DNA of 64,000 nucleotides, taken from contig NC_135549.1 of NCBI RefSeq assembly GCF_964340395.1, forward strand, positions 14,937,342 to 15,001,341, read 5' to 3'. The translations under genes and the position numbers were made by a program. The notes below the pieces were generated by a model. That model worked only from the letters and a program-made list of their open reading frames with translations, was not told the DNA's origin and made no database searches. Position 1 is the first letter of the stretch; the number at the start of each line of letters is the position of its first letter. This document shows, one piece after another, positions 52,601 to 64,000 of this stretch. The stretch is from Glandiceps talaboti. Taxonomy: Eukaryota > Hemichordata > Enteropneusta > Spengelidae.

Positions 52601-55600
52601 GTCCAACCGGCTGTACCAAGTGTTATTAATCCAATTCATTTGTTTACTTTGCCAGTTTCTAAAAGGTTCTGTTCGTCCACGGTCTGATGTCTGCAGTTGT
52701 AACTTGAACTATCAAGGGAGAGATTACCTAAAAACAGCATAAATTCCATTGTATTGTAATATAGACCAGTGTTGTCTTCACAATTTTATGCTAGAAAATA
52801 AATATTTGTACATGAAAGATACCTGTGATGGAAGATTCAAGAATACAATTTCAAATTCTTTCATTTTCGTGAATGATCCATATTAAAACAGTGCAAATGA
52901 TAGCCTTCTCTCTAGTTATACTTAGGATGCCCAATAACAACCATGCAAGAAAATGAATGGATGAACTTGAGTAGCTAAGATTTTGCCATATGCAGTTAGA
53001 AATCAGATTTTAGCTGGATGAATGTACAGAACTGTACATTTGCCTGTTCATATTCGGGAATGTTTTTTGTTTATTTCTGTTTCTAGCTATATTCATTAGT
53101 AAAAAATTTGTGCATAACAAAGAGACTTGTCCAGTTAAGTTGCTCTCATTCTAAACCAGCTTTATGACATGTTTGAAAATATCAATGGTTGTCTTGTTTA
53201 TATCGTATTGAATTACGGAACCAATGAGGAGTTTTCATATAAAACACACTGGTAACACAGCCAATGGGATTGACTGACACATCTATTACGAGCCATTTTT
53301 TCAGCAGTTTCTTGGAACAACAACAACAATGATGTAAGCAGTGTTGTCTCCAGAGGGCACTATTTATGACCTTTGAACTTTTGTAAAGTGTCCATTGTGA
53401 TTTGCTTAATTTTGTGAAAACAAAATGTCTTCTGATTGTAGACTTTCTTGAAGGTTCTTAAAGTTAACATGACTAAAAGATCAATTATGCATCAGGTATT
53501 TTTAGCATGTGTCCAGGTCCAGCGGTTGACTTCTGTTGACCTCCACAGCTAGATTTTCTCAAGTTTTCATTGCCACTACATCAGTTACTAGCTTGGAAAC
53601 AATTCTTCTGACTTCAAAATCATCTCGCAATAGAATTAGAAAGTCCCCAAATTTGGATTCCTGGAATGTCGTGTATGTTTCCATTTCATTCCACGGAATG
53701 CAGCACCAAGAAATGAAAATGAAGTGGAGCCAGGAATAGAATGTCCCTGGAGAGATTGATCCCTGGAAAATGTCTGTAGTTGGGCAACATTCTTGTTGTA
53801 CATAGAGAGATAGAAGGCAATGACCTCTGAATGAACTACCAAGTGATGAAGTAGTAGGGCGAGGACATAAATTGAAACATTTACTACAAATTCATTTCAT
53901 TTTTTTCTTTGAATCTAGAAACCAGTGTGACCGAGTGTTTTTTGAAAAAAAATAATCAATTTTTATTTTTAGTTGCCATGATTTTACAAATTACAGTGAA
54001 TTTTTATTTTCGTGTCTTAAAATAATTAGATTTGTTTTTTTTTAAAAAGAGACATAAATTTGGTTAAAATGGAAAATTCAGAAGATTTTTTTTATCACCG
54101 TTGATCTGTAGTTATTACGACATATCACAGGTGCAGAGTGAAGGAATCAGTTATAATGGATGGTGTAGTAAATATGAAATTTGTCAAAAAATGTGATTAA
54201 ATACATCTGTGTCTATCCAACTGACGGTGAATAATTCAGCCAAGCAAATACTGTCAGTGTTATTTCATTGTTTGGGTTGAAGGTTACATTGTAAATTCTA
54301 TCCTGGTTTAGTTTATCACAAGGAATTTGAAAGGGCATAGCAACCTATAAATATGATTATTATGTGATGTTGCCATTATAGGAAAGGTCAAAGGTCACTT
54401 GTGAAGTTTGGATTGGTTTGGTTAAAAATAGAAAAAAAAAAATGAAATAGATAAATAAAAAAAGGACTGACAGCTATATTTCCAATAATTTGGGGGATTG
54501 ATCACTTATTTCACCCAAGCCTCCAACATGGTTTTATCTATTTATTAAAATAAATTGGATTTTTGTCATACCAAAAAATTCATGAGGATTTCTGATGCCA
54601 TCCAGTCCTGATGTCACTTCAATGACATAGGACAGAGTTGAAATGACATGATTTCCTGGGTTGTTAGATAGTTTGATTGTATACCATTGTAGCAACGAAT
54701 AGGAGATGTACTTTTAATAACACTTACTAAATTGATTCTGTCAAGACTTCCTATACCTTTGTCTGTTCCTTCATATTTGTTATGAGTGATTTTTTTGGTC
54801 CTTTTTCAGGCAACCATATACTCCCTGATGAAGACTTGGCTCTCTTTCACTGGTTTCTACTTGGTCCAGGACATCCATTGGCTAATCTCAAGGTATGTTG
54901 ATTCACTTGACTACAAGGGTATAGTGTTCGATTTGTAATGCCACTTCAACAAAGGGGGTTAGTACTTCCAGTGGTGATGGATTTCCGGTTTTGTTTTCAA
55001 CTGTAAAGAAAGAATTCTGTTTACATTTGTGAATTTGTTTTCAACCACACGTGTTGATGTCATCAGTCTGTGAGTTTTCATTTTGAAACATTCATGTATC
55101 AAGAGATGATTAACTTTTTAGTTAAATTTTTGGAAATAAAACACTTCAAATAGTGATTTTAGTGCAGTAATACAACCTAAAAAAAATGTGAAGATTTGAA
55201 TTTTTGTAAAAGTAAATGTGAAAAAAGGTCAGTTGTGAAGGTTGTCAATTGTGAGGCTTTCTTCGGCGATTGAAGTACATCAATGTAGTGTTTTTGCAGA
55301 CCGGTTGCTAAATTTCATCTTTATAAAAAAGCACAACCTCCTGCCCCTTAATGTCTTCAAGTGCTTACTTGAACTTGAAGTACAAAGTTAAACCTTGCGA
55401 AAACAGAGCATTGAGGTAGTGTTAAAGTTGTCGCAAACAACAACCAGATCCAAAATCAATAGCAAGAAACTGCTTGATGTGTTACAAATGATACCATCCT
55501 TTTGTCCTCCATGTTGGCTTTTATTGTTGTCATTCCTGTGTGACATTTTTGGACAACAGAAAGAATATGTGCTGATGTAGCCAGTTGTGTTAGGACATGA

Positions 55601-58600
55601 AGTTCTGAGAGAAGTAAAGGCATAAACAGCCAAACCAAAACTGTGTCTCTACCTGGTTGTTTTAAAATAATGTCGAGACTAGGTTGTATGCAGACAGTAA
55701 AAAGACATTCAAAAGTTTTGGAAACGTTTCATCAACAAAGTTGAAATGAGAAGTAAACTTTTTTAGTGGTTTTGTGTAAATTTGGTTCACAGTGTTGTTT
55801 GAAGTGTTGCATAAGTATAACAAGTGAGAGAGATGACTGTTTGAATTGTATGCAAAGTAGTCACAAATGAACCACACATGTTGTTGTCAACAGAAGTCTC
55901 CACCTGGCAGCTAGGTGACCTTGAGATACCAGAGGAAATAGGTCACCATACACTCCCAGCCAGCTCTGTATTTCTGGGCAACAGGGTTCATGAATCATAC
56001 GTCCTGCTGAGGTAGACACAACTTTGTAGGTTTGGTGAAGTTTATAAAGATGTAACCTTAGTAACAAAGAGGGAGATATTTTGGAAAAAGTGCAAGGTTT
56101 GCTGCACATTTTAAGTTTTGGAAGGCAAATCTTCTTCAAACCCAGAAGGAATTGTGTTGATTTTTACTCTTTTTACTACTCGTTCTGATGGTGACTGGCT
56201 GTCCCAATGTTGTGTAAAGTACCACATCGTTGCCATGCTGTGTAAGGACCCAGTAGTTGAAATTATTATTGATATGCCAAATTGACTTAGTCTAAATGAT
56301 AGCCAAAGGGGTGTAGTCTGCAAAGATTGGCTAATAATTAGTAATATTGTCACCTATGCCTTGCGGTAATGTCATGAACTGTCAAATAGGTTGCATGATC
56401 TCTGCTGTATAGACATATTGATTCCTGATCAAAGTAGTATCTTGTGTTTTGTACCTATCTAGTAGAAATGTTGTGTTTTTGTACCTACAGTAGTAGAAGT
56501 TCGCATCTGTTGTATAGCATATACGACCTTGTTGCACTGAGGAGGCGGACTACGATGGAAAGGTTTCTGCAGTTCTGATAGACCTCCATTATCCTTACAA
56601 ACAGATAATCTTCATTCTTTCAAAGCATTTTCCTTCAAGAACAGAAAAACAATGAAAATTCTGTGTAAATCGAGAAATGGTTGTTATTCTGTACCTGAGA
56701 AATAACTACAATATTTCAAAATAAATTAGTATAAAAAAAAGTTAAACCAGAAATTTGATGCAGACCTGAAGTACAGTGACTTTCTGATATTATTTGTAAA
56801 ATAGTTAAAATCAACATGTAGACCACTTTACTTGACAAAGTAATGAAGATTAAAGGAACAATACATTTGCTACCATCCCCACACAGATGCACATGCATGC
56901 ACACACATACACTTGCACACATGCATATACACTTATGCCCACACACACATGCACATATACGTGTACACACACACACACCTATGTACATACACTTATACAT
57001 TTTGCTGTCCTAAATTTTGAACTCATGTAATCAGAAAAAAATGTTCTTAAAAAACTTTAGTTTTCAATGGTATAGTATGCATCCTGATCTAAGGGTTTGG
57101 TTTATAAAATGGAAGTGTGTGTTGTTTAGCCTGAAAATTGAGTCTTCACACAGTTTTGTTTGTTTACTTATATAATACCTGATATCAGCGATTCTTGTTT
57201 TAATTGTGGAGAATCTTTCATTTTCACTTGAGTGAAATAAAACTAGTCGTTTCTCATATTAAAAAAGCATGGTTGGATTGTGAAAAGATGGATGGATAAT
57301 GACATACATCAGACTTGGAAATTTCTAGTTTCTTCGCTAATGATTTGGAATTCAGTTAACAGGGAAAGAAAAGAGTTGAATTCTTTCATTTCTCATGTAT
57401 TTGTACACCTTTTGTGAGATGAGCTCCATGAATGCCCCAGGACCTTGGATAGATTATATTTACTTCCTGTAAATGCAGATTGTCGTCGGATAACCCAAAT
57501 TTCCGATGATTTCGATCTCTTGATTTTGTGATTTTGAAGAGAAATACCAATCGGTCGTACATATTCATATAAAGACAGCATCCTTGCAGCTAAGATAAAA
57601 GTGTTGGATAAAATAATCGCAGTAAATGTCAAGAAACTTAGTAAATTCGTAAGGTTTTGTATACATGTAACGTAGTTATACAGATAAAAACAGATATTGT
57701 ACTCAAGATGTAGTTACTGTATTGTATTTTACGTCATCATTCTGAAAGTTGTCTTCGTGATGTATAACATACATGTACATGTATATATCCCATAATTTAT
57801 ACCTTTAGTTGTCAATTGATCTTTCTCTGTTAATCGGACAATGTTGATGCAATATCAGTATAATAATAATTATGATGATGATAATAATAATAATCTTTAT
57901 TCCCAGAAATATATATGTATGTATAAATATCAAATTTACGATAACAATTCTATACAATGTATTAAGTATTCATCACGGGAAAGGGAGACGAAAAATAGTT
58001 GTCTTCGTGACTAGTCGAGTCCGCACATGAGCATGGGTACTAGTAGAATTGAGAAACAGACCACGTGTAGTTTCAAACTTGTGTGTTGTAACTGACTAGA
58101 AAGAAGCTGATTGAAATATTGAATAAAAAACATAGATGCTTGAAATGCAGAGATGAAAAAATAGATCTAACGTGGCGTGGTTGTTGGAGAAAACGTCGTA
58201 ATTTACGAAAATAGTGATGTTGCTGGCAGTTGCTATTACTGAGGAAACATGTAAGAGCCATCCCGTGGAGGAAGAAAATGACAATTAGAACGCTGTGGGG
58301 TGTGTAGGTGTTTGTCCGGTTACAGTCACAATTTTGTAAACTTGTATTCCAAGACAAACATTTGCGTTATTCAGCTCGTTCCTTGAAAGGCATCAGATTT
58401 TTAGCTGGCCAGATTGCGATGTGTTGACGTGATCGTACCACAAAAAGACTCCTTTTGAGGGCACAGATTCCTTTTAAAGATAGCAGAACAATAGAAGGGG
58501 AACCAGGTGGTGCTTTTATGTATGCACTGGTCCAGTCACTAGTATAGAGTGAGTGCATGGATGGCCAAGCAAACTTCCCAAAGGAGAGGCAATCAAAGAC

Positions 58601-61600
58601 AATGAAAATATAAAAAAAAATGGAATAATATGCCAGTGTTTATTGCTATCTGTTAGTATTGCAACGTTTGTGGCTGGGAAATCTATGTGAAATTTGCATT
58701 ATAAAATGTATGATGAGTAACCCCTAGCAAATTGTGTCAGAAACTGTTAAAATTTTGACTACATTCCACTCGTGATAAAAAGCTAGTCACATGAAGTGTG
58801 TAACTTGAAAGTTTTCGTAAAAAGTGTCAAATGACTAGTTTTGCCACAATGTTTGTACTTGGAAATGAAGGGCACTGACATTATGAAAAGAGGGAAAAAA
58901 ACCCAACACATTTTGAGATGGAAAGTGTAGGAGTAGAACAACTATATATTGGCCATCTGTTGGCGAATTTAATTGGGACTCCCCCCATCCTATGCATACT
59001 AAGTGAAGATAACAATATCCAAAAACTAAATTATTCAAAGAGGTCTGTTACACATATGAATTGACAACTCAAATTGTGGGTGTTTGAATACTTCTTTACA
59101 CCGAGTAAGTTTACATGTTTAAGTTCATCATGATGGAGTTTGTTTCTAATTCTGTGGTAGATTCGATCAGAATTCACATGTCGGCCATTTTGTGGTCTGA
59201 GTGACTCGCATCACAAATCATACCATATTGTTTAGTCCGTTGCTGTATCACAAAATGATATAATATTGCAAGCATGATACAAAATTAAGATTTTAAACAG
59301 GAGATCAAAAGTTGAAACGTGGTGTATTGGGAGATATATGAATATTTTGATGAGTTATTGTCAATTATTTCTTCCCCCCCCCCCCCCCCCCCCACAAAAA
59401 ATGTTTACCAAAGACAATACACAATAACTAATTCATCTCTTAAAGTTGAATGAAACCAACTGTACTCCTCAGATTGTTATTGAGAGTGAAAAGATACAGT
59501 ACAGGTGTTGTATATTGTCCTAGACTTGTCTGAATGTAATTTGATATTATTAGCTATTAATGACCCCTACAAGACTGCATTTTTCTGTTGTGTTTTAAAC
59601 CCACCCACCCCGCCCACCCCCAATAAGTTACATCAGTAGATTGTGCAAGGAAATCTGGAAGAGAACTTTAGTACTTTTAAAAGCATTCATTGAAATTGAA
59701 TTCCACAAAGGTTTCCAAGCATTCTACAGTCGTGATTGTTTTATTGGAATTTACAGGCTTCATGATGAGACAGATTGCCAGGGGATGACGTGGCTAGGGG
59801 GTGACAAGAACATCAGCCACCACTTGTCAAATTATGCACACTGTATCTAAACAGCAAGACGAGTGTACATGTACACTTTTTTGACGAGTTTTGTTGCGCT
59901 ATGCTTTCTGTCCTTTGTCATGTTATTAATATGGAGACTGATTGTGTTCCCAACATGTCAACCAACATGTAAGATGGCTGAGTCAGGGTTTGAAACCCAT
60001 ACGTAATTCACATAGACCAGACTTTGATTTGGGGAAGTCAACATTTACAATGTACTGGGTTTGTGTTCCATTCATGTGCAATTGTTTCTTGTGGAATTTA
60101 TCCAATGTGTCTCGAAAAAAATCAGTAATGCGGTAATGAAAATTGAACTTGAAATATTCATGTTTTGGGGAAAATAAAGAAAGTGGAGAGCCAACCGAGA
60201 ATGTTCCATGTCATCATGGCGGCCATTTTGAATTTTGGAACAGAGTGACTGTCACTAAAGCTAGCTACAATTCTAGGTAAAAGCTGCTGTTGGTTCATTG
60301 TGCACATGTTGTCGTCGGCAAGAGATACCTGCCACTGCAGTTGCTGTGTTTTGATGCATATGAGATTTTTTATTGCTAAAATGTACGAGATGTCAACTTT
60401 GCATAGTAAGGCTTTGTACCCATAAGAACAAACATTGCACTGGCACTGTTTCAAATAATTTGTAAAACACACAGTGCTGCCAAAAAGAAACAAAGATTTC
60501 TTATTTGGCTTTGGTTATTTCAGACATGGGGTAGGTTGTGATGGGGGAAGGGATAAGGATGTGAACGTAGAAAAATTGGAGACACGAGAGAATGTGACAA
60601 AAATGTATTTTATGTAAGCTCATATTGAAATCATTTTGTTTTACTGTAGGTTTGTATATGGTATGTTAATTATTTCCTAAAATAACAGTTAAGGTGAAAA
60701 AGGGCCTTGCTATTTCCTAATTGTTTTGTTTGTTGTTCACCTCTTTTTTAATAGTCCGGAAAGAGACTGCCTGTATCTTCATGTTAGGTTTATTTTGGGG
60801 GGCATTGTTTCTGAGTCATAGAACACAATAGCCTTCCAATACGTGGTATAAAGGATTCTTGTATCTAATGTCATCAACGCTTTAATTCCTTCAAACTTGA
60901 AGCATTTGTTACGGATTTCCCCCCATCTTTTTTTGTACTATTAGACTGTGAGATACATCAGGTTTCTTAATGATGAGTGCTGGCTGATAGTGTGGAACGA
61001 ATGTCTGTATCTTACAGACTAGTTCTGTCAGAGCTATAAGTTTTATCACGTTCGAAATGTCAATAATATGTTAGTACAGTTTCAAATATTGGATAACGAT
61101 GTTGAAGGGGAAAGTTGATTTGAAGTCCAAAGTCTGAAAATCCTAACCTTAATTCTTAGAATTGGAGAATGATTACAAAGATAAATTTGTGGAATAAAGA
61201 TGGCAAGATTTTCCTGGAATCATGGTTAACACACAAATAGAAAAAGAAAAGAAAAGATGTTTGCTGCAGGCTAATCTGCTGTGTGAGTCTTAATGGTAAA
61301 GTTACATCAATTGTGGAGTAGTTGTGAAATATTCTTAAAATGTGAAGGAAAAAAAAATCATAACTAGTGTTTTTATCTTGTGATATTGTGATGTAGAGAG
61401 GACACACATATTGTGTATATAGTAAAGTAATGCTCCTCTGCCGATCTGTCATTCCAATCTGTTTCATTTGATGACAAAGATAATATGAAAAGAGTATTAT
61501 GAATGAAAAACAAGAAAATACGTGAATCGTGATACAAGTATGATCATTCATGTTTTCATTCGACTGCTGCCATTTTCGGATTTTCAGAAATCTCTAGATA

Positions 61601-62708
61601 TTTCACTCTTCTTGATGTCTACACTACTATACATTATGTATGATGTACTTTTCCATTTCTAAATCTGCAACTTAACTTGTGTCCATTTCAGCAAGCACGC
61701 ACTCATCAGCTGGTTATGCCACCATGCGACACTGTGATTCGGGCTGTGGCTGCGTACGTACGAAATCTACCGAGTGTTGAAGATCTGGATGCCATAGCAC
61801 AGGACGTGTTCAAGAATTCCCAAGCAAAAACGGATGATAAAATTGTACGCTTTAAGCAGTGTGTTAACTACTTCTATGCGGGAACCCGACAAGGCTGGAG
61901 GCAGAAAAGAAGTAGGTCTTGACTGAAAAAAAAATGCAAGAATTATAAGCAGCAATTTAGTTTTGATTTTAAAAGTGCAATTTCTTGATCAGAGTATTTT
62001 CTGAAAATCAGAAATATCGTAAAGATTTCACAAACTGAGAACAAATAATTGTGGAGACGATCTTGTAGATCAAAGTCCATGGAGCAGACAGACCAAGCAA
62101 AGCAGGGCGCAACTTATTCGACAACAAAGCAAAAAGACATGGTAAAGTAGGAAGTGTGTGATTTGAACAACATGAACAGAAATAAATAGATTAAAAAATA
62201 CAGAAATGACTGAAATAAAATTTCTGAAGAAAAGGAGAGGAGATAGTTGTTGGATAGAGAATGTCATTCCTTCAAAAGAAATCATTTGAAATGCTTTGTA
62301 AACCTTTTGTCTGTTGTGTGTTGTTCTCATTGCAGTGATTAGGGAGTTACACGTTTTGATCTTTTGCTCAGTTGTAGATTTTTATTGTGGCATTTAATTT
62401 CTCGATTGAAGTTCAGTTTGTATTGTTGAGAACTACACCGGAAAGGAAGATGAGGAGATAAATATTAGTATATTGGTATGGTCAAAATTTGACATGACTG
62501 TGTCTGAAGTTGGAAATTCAGATATATGCTTAGCTTTGGAAGTTTGTGACTGAAAATCATTTGAGTGACAATTTTAACTTCATGTGTTTCCTCTCTAGAT
62601 GCAAGACCATCTTTCCACCCAATGCAACCTCCAATGATGCCATATGGTGGTGGTATGTGTAATGAGTACATTGAGGGTTCTGGTTACATGGACCCAGTAC
62701 ATCCACAG
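46677..62708 (+). CDS. FAM120: FAM120-family protein (PIN/XPG-like), first five coding exons, 3' end beyond window
   Basis: Exons: 46677-47097, 51446-51730, 54810-54892, 61692-61911, 62599-62708. All have GT-AG sites and joining phases and give 373 codons; the rest lies past 64000. The start MGIQGLLEFIERNCPQACV matches the family N terminus (MGVQGFQEFLE-like) of FAM120A/B/C. An N-terminal XPG/FEN1-like PIN fold follows, with LVIDADSCLHRLYGG and LIVYFNGSLEKTRMQEWIKQ. The position where FEN nucleases have an acidic DG reads NG, as in vertebrate FAM120, so nuclease activity is unlikely. Later blocks LDLNPNRF, NHILPDEDLALFHW, LVMPPCDTVIRAVAAYVRN and DDKIVRF are family hallmarks. Vertebrate FAM120A binds RNA and scaffolds Src/PI3K signalling; FAM120B is described as a PPARgamma coactivator. 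An invertebrate single-copy ancestor of the three is likely, hence no paralogue letter. Confidence 0.93.
47098..49795. other. FAM120 intron 1, 5' half
   Basis: Mostly unique AT-rich sequence with a CTGTG mini-tandem near 47910-47945 and a CCGT run near 47635. No other exon was recognised. Confidence 0.4.
49800..50260. mobile_element. About 460-bp inverted-repeat element in FAM120 intron 1
   Basis: The left arm starts ATAATTGTAGCATTTGCTGT and the right arm ends with its near reverse complement (ACAGCAAACGCTAAAATTAT). The arms are about 125 bp and run inward to GCAAATAGA. Each arm is itself partly palindromic (TTGTAGCATTTGC against GCAAACGCTACAA). No transposase; a non-autonomous TIR element is likely. 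Confidence 0.75.
52337..52699. mobile_element. 363-bp palindromic MITE with TA target duplication
   Basis: CAACTGCAGACATCAGACCG at the left pairs with CGGTCTGATGTCTGCAGTTG at the right, and complementarity continues with mismatches for about 150 bp per arm. TA flanks both ends (52335-52336, 52700-52701), as for Tc1/mariner-type elements. It lies in FAM120 intron 2. Confidence 0.82.
52702..54809. other. FAM120 intron 2, remainder
   Basis: AT-rich intron without further exons. It contains a perfect DR1-type motif at 54385-54397. Confidence 0.4.
54385..54397 (+). promoter_or_regulatory. DR1 nuclear-receptor-type motif
   Basis: AGGTCAAAGGTCA is a perfect direct repeat of AGGTCA with one spacer base, the consensus bound by RXR heterodimers, HNF4 and COUP-TF type receptors. 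It is intronic; function is unproven. Confidence 0.35.
57850..58000 (-). mobile_element. LINE 3' tail fragment, minus strand
   Basis: On the minus strand GGGAATAAAGATTATTATTA followed by TTATCATCATCATAATTATT has the form of a polyadenylation-like signal plus the short-unit tail of a non-LTR retrotransposon. Only the end seems present. Confidence 0.45.
59374..59393. repeat. C homopolymer, about 20 bp
   Basis: A run of about 20 C on the plus strand; its length is prone to sequencing error. Confidence 0.9.
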
Positions 62709-64000
62709 GTGGGTAGCTCTCCCTGTCCAATTTTTGAGATTTAGTGACATACAGACCTCCATTGTACAAAGCTTTTATCAGTCTGTATCCTCATAGGTAT
62801 ATTTAAAGGTATTGCTGAATTTTTTTTTGTTCTGAAAAATGCTTTGATTCCAGTTTTGAGCAAAGTGGGTAAAGATGAAAGGAATTGTACAAGGTGTCCA
62901 TTGCATCTATCTGATGCATTACTGATGCAGCAGGTGGTTTAGTTGTTGGTGGATGCTATAAGGGGTGGTGGTGGTGGTGTGGGGGGGGGGGGATAAAGAA
63001 CATAAATATGAAGTTTGTTGATGCTAGTTTGCTACACTTGGCGATTGTACTGAGATTGTTGTTAAAATTTGAGAGAGAAATCTGATGGTGTCGTTTAGAG
63101 ATTCATGTTGGGCATAGCCTTTCCTAATGGTAATGGATTACTTTGTCCCCTTGTCAACTCTTTCAAAATTCAACTCATCCCAGTTTTAACTTGTCCCCAA
63201 TTTCAACACGTCCCAGTTAATTGGTGACGATGTGAAGAACAATCACTTACTTGTAGATGAAGAAGCAAAACGCTCTATTGAATTAAGAATAATTGAATAT
63301 GGTGTGCCATATTTGATACAGTGAAATCACAAAACACAAAAATTAGACCAGCAAGAAATAGAGTGTGATGCTTGCAGTGCAGTGTAAAATATGAAATAAT
63401 CATTGAACTATAGTTTAATATGGATATAGTGTTAGCTTTGTTAACGAAATGTACACGTGTACTATCATTGTGCTGTGATTACTACACGACTGACGGACGA
63501 GTCCGCCAATGATGACATGCATGACTACATAATGGAAACAATTACATGTAATATTTCTGTGAGTTATTCATTCTTTTATGCAATGACAGTCATACCAGAA
63601 GTGATTCATTGCAGTAATTAAAAATATTCCTAATCAAAGACCGTCTGTCCAGTGTACTTTACTCTCACTTCTTCCTAGCATGTGTACGTTGGACTAGGAC
63701 GAGTCCAAGTGGTTTTATTGTATCATCTTTACATGACAAGTGATCACTCGGTCTTAATCAAGAAGGGTGTAACTTCTTGTGAGATACTTTACAATGGCCA
63801 AAAGCTGTCTTTCTGCCTGCTATCACTGAGTGGTTTTTATAACAAGTATAGTATTTCTCATGTAGGTGTTGTATGTTTTCACGTGGGTGAAATATATGGT
63901 CTGTTCATTCATATTTGAACTATACAATGTGTGGGCTGTACTCCCTTGTCACTAACCTACAACCTCTGAAATTCAACGAGATATTTTCCGTGGTGATAAT
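62709..64000. other. FAM120 intron 5 (start), to window end
   Basis: No further FAM120 exon was recognised before the window ends. A G-rich run lies at about 62977-62992. Confidence 0.4.

Larger units (their letters stand above)
54893..61691. other. FAM120 intron 3
   Basis: A 6.8-kb intron. It holds a CA-rich run at about 56880-56990, a LINE tail near 57840-57900 and a poly-C run at 59374-59393. No additional coding exon was recognised on either strand. Confidence 0.4.

Noticed and set aside
53368-53385. Further DR1 motif TGACCTTTGAACTT
   Set aside because: The second half-site deviates at two positions and it lies in plain intron sequence, so it was not listed.
55388-56353. Cluster of 60-92 codon minus-strand frames as an antisense gene
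   Set aside because: There are no shared frame, splice sites or family matches; they overlap each other in different frames within a FAM120 intron.

Overview
The window is nuclear DNA from an animal. It is AT-rich, has multi-exon genes with GT-AG introns, a non-LTR retrotransposon, many hairpin-type DNA transposon derivatives and very abundant microsatellites. The two best conserved genes resemble vertebrate SLC37A3 and FAM120 closely, and the repeat style fits a marine invertebrate, probably a deuterostome. The phylum cannot be fixed from the sequence alone.

Layout. 1-2.75 kb: 3' part of a decayed LINE on the plus strand. 2.75-5.9 kb: CATA/CA microsatellites around an unassigned stretch with a degenerate tandem repeat. 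6.1-7.05 kb: broken HARBI1-like transposase exons. 7.5-8.5 kb: a 42/21-bp tandem array whose right end matches the ends of a larger foldback element. 8.755-16.43 kb (minus strand): a two-exon Golgi-type carbohydrate sulfotransferase. Its catalytic exon is at 8755-9925. Its signal-anchor exon at 16312-16427 was found by reading the minus strand and joins in phase. The 6.4-kb intron is a nest of mobile elements, including a 2.5-kb foldback element (12801-15308) built from 155-bp units of five 31-bp sub-repeats. 17-21.8 kb: several small MITE/TIR elements, including a near-perfect 210-bp palindrome and a 1.2-kb element with TTA target duplications. 21.86-38.88 kb (plus strand): a complete 15-exon SLC37A3-like transporter gene, 518 aa. 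Its introns carry long microsatellites, hairpin elements and three separate short tandem duplications that straddle splice sites. 38.9-46.6 kb: its 3' flank, interspersed repeats and no recognised gene. 46.68 kb to beyond the window end (plus strand): the first five coding exons of a FAM120-family gene (373 codons seen), with MITE-containing introns.

The three host genes have no evident functional link: a Golgi sulfotransferase, a multipass sugar-phosphate-transporter-family protein and an RNA-associated PIN/XPG-like scaffold. The most unusual content is the repeat architecture: the foldback element and its relative, the microduplicated exon edges in the SLC37A gene, and a collection of well-delimited palindromic elements with visible target-site duplications. 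No prokaryotic features, CRISPR, rRNA or convincing tRNA genes were seen. All exon boundaries were read by hand from splice consensus, reading phase and family similarity, with no transcript support.
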